Positions 20,168-29,526 of a stretch of DNA of 64,000 bases are shown here, piece after piece. The position numbers and the translations under genes were made by a program. The notes below the pieces were generated by a model, which was not told the origin of the DNA, did not search any database, and worked only from the letters and a program-made list of their open reading frames with translations. Within the stretch, counting starts at the first letter, position 1. Every line of letters starts with the position of its first letter. The DNA comes from Ustilago trichophora (taxonomy: Eukaryota; Basidiomycota; Ustilaginomycetes; Ustilaginales; Ustilaginaceae): contig OOIN01000004.1 in the NCBI GenBank assembly GCA_900323505.1, forward strand, positions 1,798,001 to 1,862,000. The letters run 5' to 3'.

Positions 20168-21526
20168 CTACTTCTTCTTCTGGCTAGTGGTGTTCTTGGG
20201 CAACTCCCTGGTGTAAGGCAAAAAGTCCCTTCCGCCCATGTACGGAATCAAGGGAGGGGGGATCTTCAAACCCTCTGGAGTCTGCCAGTTCTCTACCACA
20301 CAGCAGAGTGCTCTTTCAGTTGCGCACAGGGTACCGTTCAACATGTGAACAAACGTCTGCTTTGTATCGCCGGGCTTCTTGAATCCACATCTAACGTCCA
20401 AGCGTCTCGACTGGTAGTCTGTGCAGTTGGAGCAAGAGACCAACTCCTTGTATTCGCCCTGGAAGGGGAACCAAGCCTCCAAATCGTACTTCATGGCGGC
20501 AGCGTTGTTGAGTGCACCCGAAACGATTGCGACAACGTGATAAGGCAATCCAAGAGACTGGTAGAACTCCTCCGAGTTGGTCAACATCTGCTCGAGCATC
20601 TCCCACGAGGAGGCGGGATCGGTGATGCAGAACTGTTCGACTTTTTCAAATTGGTGGACGCGGAAGATTCCCCAAGTGTCTTTGCCGTGAGAGCCGGCTT
20701 CTTTACGGAAGCAGGTGGAATAACCGGCGTAGCGGATGGGAAGCTGCTTGGCGGGTTCGGTAAAGACTTCGTCAGAGTGAAGCGCAGAGATAGGTTGCTC
20801 AGAGGTGGCAATGAGGTACTTGTCATCTTCGTCACCGGTGACTTTGTAGAGTTCCTCGTCGAATTGGTCGAGTTGAGCAGTCTTGGCCATGACCTCCTTG
20901 CGCATCATGAAGGGGGTCATGATTTTCTTGTAGCTCTTTTTGCGCAAAAAGTCGAGACCGTAGTTGATCAGTGCCTGGTTGAGATCGACACCGTCTCCGG
21001 TCAAGAAGAATCCACGGTGACCCGAGATCTTGGTTCCTCGCTCGGTATCAAACAGCTCGAGACGGTACATGACCTCGTGGTGGCTCAAAATGCCTTGCTT
21101 CTTCTCGACCTGTGCGTTGGGACCATCCGGATGCCACTTGCGAATTTCGGCATTGTCATCTTCAGTGTTGGAGATGGGAACTTTGTCACCGACAATGTTG
21201 CCAATCTGCATGGCTTTGGTCTTCATCTCCTGCTCGGCTTGAACGACGGTAGGGGTGAGTTGTTTGACTTTGGCATCGAGCTCCTTCTTCTTTGCCATCT
21301 GCTCATCGGCATTTTCCTTGGCCTTGCGGAGTTTGGTGATCTCGGCCTGAACGGCGTTGACGTCTCGACGAGCGACGTCGAGGTCCTTTTGGAGAGAAAC
21401 CCAGTTCTTGTAGAGGGCGAGGACTTCATCGACCAATTCTTCGGAGGCGTTTCGCTTCTTTTGGGAATCCTTGACGAGCTGAGGGTTGCCGCCCTTGTCG
21501 GGCTGGAGCATGAGGAGGTCGATCAT
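20168..21526 (-). CDS. Cytosolic seryl-tRNA synthetase
   Basis: The 452-residue intronless product charges tRNA-Ser. It starts MIDLLMLQPDKGGNPQL at 21526. The N-terminal coiled-coil arm (about residues 30-110) contacts the long variable arm of the tRNA. The class II core carries motif 2 (CFRKEAGSHGKDTWGIFRVH), the active-site segment DLEAWFP, the SCSNCTDYQSRR element and motif 3 (ALCCVVENWQ). The C terminus ends in a short Lys tail, as in yeast Ses1. A longer frame starting 5 codons upstream is less likely. The gene is head to head with the zuotin gene, 456 bp apart. Confidence 0.96.
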   Translation of the reverse strand: MIDLLMLQPDKGGNPQLVKDSQKKRNASEELVDEVLALYKNWVSLQKDLDVARRDVNAVQAEITKLRKAKENADEQMAKKKELDAKVKQLTPTVVQAEQEMKTKAMQIGNIVGDKVPISNTEDDNAEIRKWHPDGPNAQVEKKQGILSHHEVMYRLELFDTERGTKISGHRGFFLTGDGVDLNQALINYGLDFLRKKSYKKIMTPFMMRKEVMAKTAQLDQFDEELYKVTGDEDDKYLIATSEQPISALHSDEVFTEPAKQLPIRYAGYSTCFRKEAGSHGKDTWGIFRVHQFEKVEQFCITDPASSWEMLEQMLTNSEEFYQSLGLPYHVVAIVSGALNNAAAMKYDLEAWFPFQGEYKELVSCSNCTDYQSRRLDVRCGFKKPGDTKQTFVHMLNGTLCATERALCCVVENWQTPEGLKIPPPLIPYMGGRDFLPYTRELPKNTTSQKKK

Positions 21527-21982
21527 ATTGTGTATATGCAAAGGGGGAGGGGGTGGGTTGAGGGAGAGTGAGAAGGAAGATAGAGAGTGTTGGTCTAGTC
21601 AACGCTTGTTGGCAGCAGCTGAGCTTGGTTTCCCAGTCTCGAGTCCTGGAGTGAGTCGACCTGCGTTTTGGGGCGTCCAAAGCGCTGTTCTTCTTGCAAA
21701 CCCTCAAATTTGGGCGGTTTTTCCCCACAAAATGTTTGAACACCTCCACTCTAACATCCCTTTAGAAACTTCCAAGCATTGAAAAAAAGAAAAGTTCGAC
21801 ACACGTTTGGGCGATCTCTCTGCCAAAATTTGAGAAGAAATGAAACGTTTGCAAGTGTGGTGGTGGCACTTGTCTCTGAGCCTGTGCTGTCAAGTCCAAC
21901 GTCAAAGGTTGTTGATCTCTTCCTCGCTTTGGTCTACTCTTTTCCACCATTTTATCATCCCCATTTTGGTACGATAGTAGTC
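21527..21982. promoter_or_regulatory. Bidirectional promoter, seryl-tRNA synthetase / zuotin
   Basis: The 456-bp spacer carries CTCAAATTTGGG near 21707 and CAAAATTTGAGA near 21823, inverted versions of one AT-rich word that recurs upstream of other translation genes in the window. Confidence 0.45.
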
Positions 21983-23350
21983 ATGTCTGTCTTCATCGAC
22001 CTTCCTTACGAGCTTTCGGCTGCACCTGCCAGCTTCAAGCCTGGCCAGTCGTCTGCCACCACCCTCTCGGCTCCTGCTACCCACGTCCTTCAGCCCGTCG
22101 GACCCGCTTTCCTCGCACACAAGCGACGTGAGCTCAACAACCTCTCCTTCTCCGAGGATGATAAGATCATCTCTGACTCCCTTGCTGCCGCCGCCGCTGC
22201 CGCCGCTGCCAACGGCGACGACGATGCCGGTGTGGGAGACGAGGACGAATCCGAGGAGCTCCTCGCACGCGACCCCAAGGAGTGGAAGACTCAGGACCAC
22301 TACGCCGTTCTCGGTCTCTCCGCCCTGCGGTGGAAGGCCACTCAGGAGCAGATCAAGATCGCTCACCGTAAAAAGGTTCTCAAGCACCACCCCGACAAGA
22401 AGGCCGGTTCTTCGGGTCTCACTTCCGACGACTCGTTCTTCAAGTGCATCGCAAAGGCTCACGAGATCCTCAGCAACCCCGAGAGACGTCGTCAGTTTGA
22501 CTCTGTTGACGAGTCGATCGATGATGAGGCCGTCCCTAGCGGTAAGGAGTCTCCGGAGAAGTTCTATGCCCTCTGGGGTCCCGTCTTTGAGCGAGAGTCT
22601 CGATTCTCGGAACCCAAAAACGGTCCTGTTCCCCAGCTCGGAGATGCTTCTTCAACCAGGGAACAGGTCAACGAGTTCTATGACTTTTGGTACAACTTTG
22701 ACTCGTGGCGTTCGTTCGAGTATCTCGACAAGGAGATCAACGAAGGATCCGACAACCGTGATGACAAGCGATACACTGAGAAGAAGAACCGTAACGAGCG
22801 TGCCCGCAGAAAGAAGGAGGACAATGCCCGTCTGCGCAACTTGGTTGACAAGGCTCTTTCGGTCGACCCCAGGATCAAGCAATTCAAGGCAGATGACAAG
22901 GCTGCTCGTGAGGCCAAGAAGAACAAGGGTCGTCCCGGTGTCAACGGTGCTGCTGCCGTAGACCCTCGCAAGGCTGCCGAGGAGAAGAAGAAGGCCGAGG
23001 AGGAGGCCAAGAAGAAGGCAGAGGAAGAGGCAAAGGCTGCCGAACAGGAGAAGGCTGCCAAGGCCGACGCCAAAAAGGCCAAGGAAGCCGCCAAGAAGGC
23101 CATCAAGAAGGAAAAGAAGGCCCTCAACAAGCTTATCACCGACAACAACTACTTCCAGACCGCCGCCCCAACCCCCCAAGTCATCGAGGCTCAGCTCAAC
23201 GAACTCGACGCCCTCTGTGAAAAGCTCGAGGCTACCAAGCTCGCAGACTACCGCAAGAAGGCCGAGGCCGCTGCAGGTGCCGACGCCGTCAAGGCCGAAT
23301 TCGTCAACGCTGCAAAGGCCGCAGGTATCGAGACTTCGGCTTTCGCTTAA
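21983..23350 (+). CDS. zuo1: Zuotin, J-protein of the ribosome-associated complex
   Basis: The 455-residue intronless protein is the Hsp40 partner of Ssz1 and Ssb at the ribosome exit tunnel. The J domain (about residues 106-190) has KEWKTQDHYAVLGL and the HPD motif at 136-138 in KHHPDKKAGS. It is followed by the zuotin homology region (FYDFWYNFDSWRSFEYLD) and a long charged Lys/Glu/Ala helix that contacts the ribosome. The C-terminal four-helix region ends the protein. The SANT repeats of animal MPP11/DNAJC2 are absent, so this is the yeast-type form. A GCC-rich stretch gives a short Ala run near residue 70-77. Confidence 0.95.
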   Translation: MSVFIDLPYELSAAPASFKPGQSSATTLSAPATHVLQPVGPAFLAHKRRELNNLSFSEDDKIISDSLAAAAAAAAANGDDDAGVGDEDESEELLARDPKEWKTQDHYAVLGLSALRWKATQEQIKIAHRKKVLKHHPDKKAGSSGLTSDDSFFKCIAKAHEILSNPERRRQFDSVDESIDDEAVPSGKESPEKFYALWGPVFERESRFSEPKNGPVPQLGDASSTREQVNEFYDFWYNFDSWRSFEYLDKEINEGSDNRDDKRYTEKKNRNERARRKKEDNARLRNLVDKALSVDPRIKQFKADDKAAREAKKNKGRPGVNGAAAVDPRKAAEEKKKAEEEAKKKAEEEAKAAEQEKAAKADAKKAKEAAKKAIKKEKKALNKLITDNNYFQTAAPTPQVIEAQLNELDALCEKLEATKLADYRKKAEAAAGADAVKAEFVNAAKAAGIETSAFA

Positions 23351-23943
23351 ACCTCATCCCTTCTTCTTCCCGCATTGTGCATGTAGTCTCATATAGATCT
23401 ATAATGGTTTGCACCTTTTTGGTGTGCATCTTGCAATCCACAGATACGCATCTCCGATCATAACTTCATGTGTGTCACCGTATCCGAATCATGCAAGGCA
23501 TCGTCATGTAATGGCGTGCGAAATAGGGATGAGCCCACTTTCAAATTCGACACACTCCAATGGGCCAGCGAGGTGCAAAAAGTGGGTTCAGAAAAGATGC
23601 TTATTTTGCGTGTAGATGTGTGAGAGAGAAGGGGCTACAAACGATCCGCCAAACTCTTTTGGTGATAGTGATGCGTCAAGACAAAAATCTAGACGCAGGC
23701 ATGAGTGTGTGTGTGTGTGAAAAAAGTACAGCGTCGACGATGGCAAACAAGTGAATTGCTGCCTACGTCAACTTTTTAGAAAGCATCGCATCTGACGCTT
23801 CCAAGGGTCGGAAGGATATGAAGACGCTACGTATCGCAACAGCCTCGACAATCCATGATCAATGAAACCAGCAATGTCGGAAAGCGAACTCCAAAAATGT
23901 GAATGGAAAGGGAGGGAAAGAGGAGAAACAAAGGACGACAAGC
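23351..23943. other. Convergent intergenic region
   Basis: This 593-bp stretch between zuotin and eL42 contains a short GT repeat (about 23704-23718). No gene is seen. Confidence 0.6.
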
Positions 23944-24893
23944 TTAGAAGACAAGGGCGGCGTTCTTCTGCTTCTTGTCACCACCGAGCTCGAAGTGCTT
24001 GCATCGCTTGAGGGCAACGTGCGATCGGTACTTGCACTGGGTGCACTCGAGACGGAGAACGACCTTCTTGGTGGTCTTGGCCTTCTTGTGGAAGACGGGC
24101 TTGGTCTGACCACCGTAACCCTTCTGCTTCCTGTCGTAACGACGCTTACCCTGAGCGTAGAGCGAAGCCTTACCAGTCTTGTACTGGGTGATCTTGTGGG
24201 GGCTGTCAAGAGGTAGAGGCGATATTTGAAATGTGGCAAAAGGTAAGTCTCGTGTGTTTTTGACAATGGCTGGGTATGCAGCAATGCTATGAGCAGCTAC
24301 CAGCAATCATCTTTGCAACATCGAACCAACAAGTGTCACGTTCTTCCATCTAGTGCCCAATTCAACACTTGATGCTCCCAACAAATGTCCATCTGATCGA
24401 CGATGCGCGAACCATACCTTCCTGGGGGCCTTATAGCAATGATGCGCATGCCAAATCCTACTTGCTTCTGTGCTTCTGTGAGACCTACACTCGACCTTTG
24501 CGATATCTGCAATCCAACGACGCTTCGTTACTTCTTGTAAAGACCATCCCATCTACAAGGACATCGTTGATACGTGACTCGTGCGTTCGTGTGCTGCTCT
24601 CGTTTGACGCCCCGCTCTTGATCGAGTGCTTGGGATGCCGCATTTCCATGAAGCCACGATGCCATCAACTGCAAATCCACAATGACAGAGCCGTGTATGA
24701 TGTCTAGATCCATATTCCATGTTCCTCTGTCCTTTCTGCGTGTTTGCTGCTGATGATGATGATGTGCTGATTTTTATAGTTGCTGTTGCAAGATGGTCGC
24801 TGATAGATGCTGTTTGTCGAGTGATACTCACGTGTGCTTCTTGCAGGGCTTGCCCTTGCAGTAAGTCCTGCGCGTCTTGGGAACGTTGACCAT
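23944..24893 (-). CDS. rpl44: 60S ribosomal protein eL42 (L44/L36a type)
   Basis: Exons 24893-24832 and 24202-23944 encode 106 residues, the standard length. The protein begins [15 protein letters not shown] and holds [11 protein letters not shown], the [17 protein letters not shown] segment and CTQCKYR, completing the C4 zinc site, and ends NAALVF. It sits near the ribosomal E site, where cycloheximide binds. Residue 56 is Pro, the form associated with drug sensitivity in fungi; Gln there is known to give resistance. The 629-nt intron splits the Thr codon (donor GTGAGT, acceptor GACAG). The gene is divergent from eL14. Confidence 0.96.
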
Positions 24894-25507
24894 TTTTCTA
24901 TAGGCGAGAATGCGACGAGGCGAGGAAGACGATGGTAGTGGAAGGTAGAGAGTGGTTGGAGATTAGGACGGGTTCGAGACTGCGTATGCTGAGGTTGCGT
25001 CGAAATGTTGTCGCTGCAAATCAAAATTTCTCGGACCCACAAAACTGCTGGACGTCCAGGAATGTGCTGCTGATATGGTGCCGTGACGATAGTCGTAGAG
25101 TCGGTATCGAGAGTCGATTGAGGTGGCGATCCAATACTTACGCTATTCAGTGGTGACTTGAGGATTGGTGGAGAAAGGTCAACCGATTGGTAGCGTCCTC
25201 ACGTTTCGGATGATGGCGAGCTGTCACTCACTCTCTCACTCATTGAGACTCTGTCCAAGCCTGTGTCGCAGCAGCCAACTCGAGCTCAGTTCACCCTCCA
25301 GCCCACACCTGTGTGTCTACGCCTGCTACCAGCCGCCTGCTGGTCTGCAAGCGGAGCCGTCTCTCATGGTCAAGACAGTTGTGCGCTGTGCTGTTACGAA
25401 CTTGCTTCAGAGCTTCTTTGAGCGCTGCCCATCTGCTCCTCAGCTTCGAGGGTTCAACAGCCTCAAGAATATTAAAAAAGAGCGCGACCGATTTGATTTG
25501 AATTGGC

Positions 25508-25532
25508 ATCACGTGATATACCTCGGCCGAGG
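25508..25532. promoter_or_regulatory. Composite element: CACGTG plus CCTCGGCCGAGG palindrome
   Basis: ATCACGTGAT, itself a 10-bp palindrome, is followed by ATA and then the 12-bp palindrome CCTCGGCCGAGG. Reverse-complemented, the module matches the one at 15910-15934 between eS17 and uS8, including GTAT after the palindrome. Confidence 0.55.
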
Positions 25533-26131
25533 TGAGACCCATCAGCATTTCAACGCTTTTTTGACCCTCTTTGCGCTCACTCTCGAGCCTTTGAGCTACA
25601 CCATACCAATCAATGTATCCCTTAGCATGATCTTTGCACATCGTATACACTCTCCGTCGTTGCATCTCTGAGCAAGAAGGGATGCATGATCAAAGAGGCT
25701 GTCGATTAGCAGTTGAGATGGGCCAAAGCATCACGTGAGAATATTTGAATCAGTTGAATTGAAAGAAGGGAATTTAGCCAAAATTCAAAGTCGACAGGCT
25801 TGCGTCGCTGCGTGTGGATTTGGGGTGCTGTGGTCCTCTGAGAAATTTGAGATACAGTCACCCAGGCAAAAATTGGCCAAGCCACAGCACAGCGCAGTCC
25901 TGCGTGTTAGTGTGCGAGAGAGAGAGCAAGAAGGATCAATCCGACAGTCAGGTCAGTCGAATAACCAAGCCAAACTCAAGCCAGAGTCTATCAGCCCAGC
26001 ACACCGAGACACAGAGTGAGGTGCTTGATTCTTGCTGTTCTGCTCACGATCTCTACCCCGTCCATCACCATCACTCTCAAGAACGTAAGTAGATGCCAAT
26101 AGCCTAATAGCACCAGCAGCACCATCATCAG

Positions 26132-26161
26132 CATCCGCATCCGCATCCGCATCCAGCATCG
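26132..26161. repeat. GCATCC hexanucleotide repeat
   Basis: About four and a half tandem GCATCC units lie in the eL14 upstream region. Confidence 0.85.
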
Positions 26162-26758
26162 CAGTCAGTATCGCACGCTTCATCGCAGTTCCAGCCGACA
26201 AATCCAACATCCGACACTCTACGACCTTGAAAACATCGAAAGCTTCGTCCATCCGCACGCAGCGACAGGCTTCACCAATCCCCCATATCGTACCCTTATC
26301 GTATCAGCACAGCAAAGGACGACGTACAAGGTGAACTGTGTTAAAGACAAGCATCCCGAAACCACTAGGTAGATCTTTTCAATCAGAGTATGAAGGATCC
26401 GTAGAATCGAAGGATACGACAAACGTTATGGTAGAGGACCGGCCAACTTAGCATCTACATCTGGACATAGTATTACGGCACAATATTCGCCCTACCAACC
26501 ATCCTCCTTTGCAAGATCAGCAACATTCACAGCGCAGGCGTAATGTGCGATCTTTTGGGATACTGTAGGCGAAGCTGAGAACCAAGGACTTCGACACATG
26601 CCATACGCATTAGCTTTTTCAACCTCTCAGCCACAGCGATATAAGGATACGGATGCGAATTGATGGCGCGACAATCGGCAAATCACAACAAACAGCAACG
26701 CTGACATTTCCGACCAATTGTTCCTTGCAACTTACCACCTACACACAGATCATACACA

Positions 26759-27723
26759 ATGCCTGCTTCTTTCAAGCGTTACGTTGAGGTCGGCCGTGTT
26801 GTCCTCGTCGAGGACGGCCCCTCCGCCGGTCAGCTCGCCGTCGTTGTCGAGATCATCGACCACAACAGGGTAAGTCTTTTGCAGCTCGGACACAGTATGA
26901 CATCGGATGATCGGCACACACATGGCATTACATCGCATCGGTATGGATTCGCAGCATAGATGGGAACTGCAGACAGTAGGGCAGGACCGCAAGGAAAGAA
27001 ATGGCCGTTGAATTGTAGGAAGCAGTGGACAGTGCATGCACGCATCTCTTCATAACGTCCAGCATCGAAGCAGACACAACCACTCGTTGCATGGTTTTGC
27101 GCACATGAAAGCAACATGCCTGAGTCTTTGGCACGACGAAAAGGAACGCCCACAAGGTGTTCACAGGCTGGAACAGGCAGAGGAAGAGATGAAACTGTGA
27201 AACACAGTCGAGGTGGTGCTATTGTCGTCTTGGAATTGCAGCAGAGTAGCTGGGTCTTAAATCAGCTCGGAGAAAAGCATGGGCCTGGAACAGCAGATAG
27301 ACCGTACATTTGCAAAAGATCATTCGGTGTTGCAGTCTCGACCGATTTGTAAACCTCAGCTGAGAGAGCAGACACTGACCTTGCCGTTCAACTCTTCTGA
27401 TACACTCTTCTGGTATACTTCAATAGGCCATCATTGACTCGCCCACCACCGGTGTCTCCCGCCAGGCTTTCGCCTTCAAGCACCTCACCCTCACCAAGTT
27501 GACCGTCCCTGGTCTTCCTCGTGGTGCCGGTTCGCCCATCGTCAAGAAGTTCTTCGAGAAGGCTGGTGTCGCCGAGAAGTGGGCTCAGTCCGGTTGGGCC
27601 AAGAGGCGTGCTGCCATCAAGACCCGCCGCTCGCTCTCGGACTTTGACCGATTCAACGTCATGCTCCTCAAGAAGCAGCGCCGCAACGTTCTCTCGCCCG
27701 CCACCAAGAAGGCCTCCGCTTAA
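26759..27723 (+). CDS. rpl14: 60S ribosomal protein eL14
   Basis: Exons 26759-26869 and 27427-27723 encode 135 residues. The N-terminal KOW-type beta barrel reads [20 protein letters not shown] and continues across the intron as [17 protein letters not shown]. The rest, including [34 protein letters not shown] and a basic end, is typical of eL14 on the large subunit. The 557-nt intron has donor GTAAGT and acceptor CAATAG between complete codons. Length matches the yeast protein (138). Confidence 0.96.
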
Positions 27724-28427
27724 ATTTGCGTTTAAGCGTCGTCTCTCTTCTCTAGGTTCCGGTCGATTCCCTTGCAGCATTCTTCCCCACACACACACAC
27801 ACATACACACATAACGATGTTGAATTCAGCATGCTTTTCTTTTGGACATGTTCTCTGCAGCTCAAGCTTGGTGGGCGCATGATTCGACGATCCGCGATTG
27901 TTTCTTTTCCCCTCGTTTCTGGACAGTCAACGGTCAGCCTCTTTCTTCTTTCTCTATTTGGAAGTCGATCCTGTGCACACACGCCCAAGGTCATAAAGCT
28001 GATATCATAAACAGGGAGCTTGTTCAGGCATGCTCGGTCCAACTTCGTAACACACACACACTTCCGCCCTCATGTATTATGCATTCTCTTTTGCTTTTCC
28101 TTTCAGAACGGGGGGAACCCAAAAATTCAACACAACATCTTCCCATTTCCTCTTTTTTTTTTGGTCTGTGATTGCTGTGAATGTGGTCTGAGATTGAGAG
28201 TCTTTTGCTGGTGGAGACGTAGCTCAGCGTCGAATGTCATTAGATGAAGAAGGAAGATGTGAAAAACGTGAGAGTACAGAGCGATAAAAGAAAGCGAAAC
28301 TCTAAACGATAGGAGCCAAAAGGGGCGATGACGACGAGATCTTTCTCGCTTGCGCCCATGAGGTAGATGGAAGGCAACGTGACACGACACGTTGTACATT
28401 TTAGGCGTAAAATTAAGGTCTGGCTCA

Positions 28428-28431
<4 letters not shown>

Positions 28432-28472
<41 letters not shown>
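28432..28472. repeat. (CAG)n microsatellite
   Basis: About 13 CAG triplets in a row lie outside any recognised gene. In the two frames of each strand they could encode poly-Gln, -Ser, -Ala or -Leu, but no convincing ORF surrounds them. Confidence 0.9.
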
Positions 28473-28473
<1 letters not shown>

Positions 28474-28795
28474 ACAATGACAGCCAGGAACCAGTACCTC
28501 GCCTCTCAGATGTCACAAGCTATCTACTCTGATCCATCCTCCATGGAGAAGAAGGAGCAATGAAAAGCAAACGATAATGCAACCGAGGGATGGTGTTTGC
28601 TGCGCACGGTCAACAAGAGAATTGATAATATTGAGAAGCGACGCTCTGGTTTTGCCCCAACACTCTGGCTCGGCGACCATTGAACGGTTTTAAGTCTTAA
28701 AGTCTGGACCTCAGTCTCAATCAAAAAAAGTCCAAGCAGTCTAAATACAATCCTCCCACAATTTATTGTTTTTGATGGCCGACCCCGACCACGCT

Positions 28796-28988
28796 GTCTC
28801 TCTCTCTCTCTCTCTCTCTCTCCCTCTTCTCTTTTGTCTTTGTTTGCTTTTGTTTATTGCCTGATTTTACCGACCACCGCAACACAAGCACAGCAGCAGA
28901 CATTTTGGAGTCGCATTTGGCCGGTTCCCGTGCCCCGCGCTTAAACACATACACACATACTCTCTCTCTCTCTCTCTCTCTCTGTCTC
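28796..28988. repeat. Two (CT)n tracts
   Basis: Pure CT runs occupy about 28796-28822 and 28960-28982. They are probably part of a CT-rich promoter or leader. Confidence 0.85.
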
Positions 28989-29526
28989 TGTTCCTTGTCC
29001 TTCCGCTTTGACTTCCTCCATCTCAAGCAGCTTTTTCTAGATTTCTACGGCTTCCTCGTCATCTTGGTTCAACCCCAGACGTGGACAGTATTGCCCTCGA
29101 TTTGTTTCTTCAACCTTTCATCTCGAAAAGGGAGGGCGGCTTCTTAACGGCTTTGTTGGCTTTCGGCTTTAGGGTTGACATTCTTGGATACTTGGGCCAA
29201 GATTGCGATTGTAAAACTAGTGAGATCCTCGGGGTTTGGATACACGGAGAAGGAGCAGGTCGAGCGCTTCTCGGGTATCTTGAATCTACCTCGGACACTT
29301 GATTAGAGAGCAGAGCTTCGCCGTCAGCCTCTGCTGAAAACTCGCTTTTTAGACTATTTGCTAGCTCTGGCAGCGTCAACATCTCGCTGTGACACGGGCA
29401 TGCATCGTTGAAAGTGTCCAGCCATCATCGCTGAATGTGGGCGTCAGGCCTCGCACTCCTCCCTCACACTACACCACTATCTCGCCGCCGTTGCTCAACC
29501 GGAGTGCTGGCCTCCTTCCTGTCAAC

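Larger units (their letters stand above)
24894..26758. promoter_or_regulatory. Divergent ribosomal-protein promoter region (eL42 / eL14)
   Basis: This 1.87-kb region has no convincing gene. It carries ATCACGTGAT at 25508-25517 next to CCTCGGCCGAGG at 25521-25532, a second TCACGTGA at about 25731-25738, a GAAATTTGAGA word near 25842, and a GCATCC hexanucleotide repeat. Possible leader introns exist on both sides: a GTAAGT donor near 26088 with CACACAG just before the eL14 start, and a GTAAGTAT donor on the - strand near 25135. Transcript data are needed to confirm them. Confidence 0.5.
27724..29526. other. Gene-poor region with several microsatellites
   Basis: This 1.8-kb stretch lies upstream of the ubiquitin protease. 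It holds a short CA repeat (27789-27810), a CAG repeat and two CT repeats. The CT tracts on the + strand probably belong to the leader of the protease gene. No coding sequence is supported. Confidence 0.55.

Noticed and set aside
20069..21571. 500-codon ORF on the + strand
   Set aside because: It is antisense to the seryl-tRNA synthetase; Val/Leu/Gly-rich shadow.
25165..25671. 168-codon ORF between eL42 and eL14, with a 124-codon ORF on the other strand
   Set aside because: It overlaps the shared promoter element and conflicts with the antisense frame.
14728..27426. C/D-box snoRNAs in the ribosomal-protein introns
   Set aside because: Words like ATGATG were seen, but none paired with a CTGA box at a suitable distance on the sense strand.
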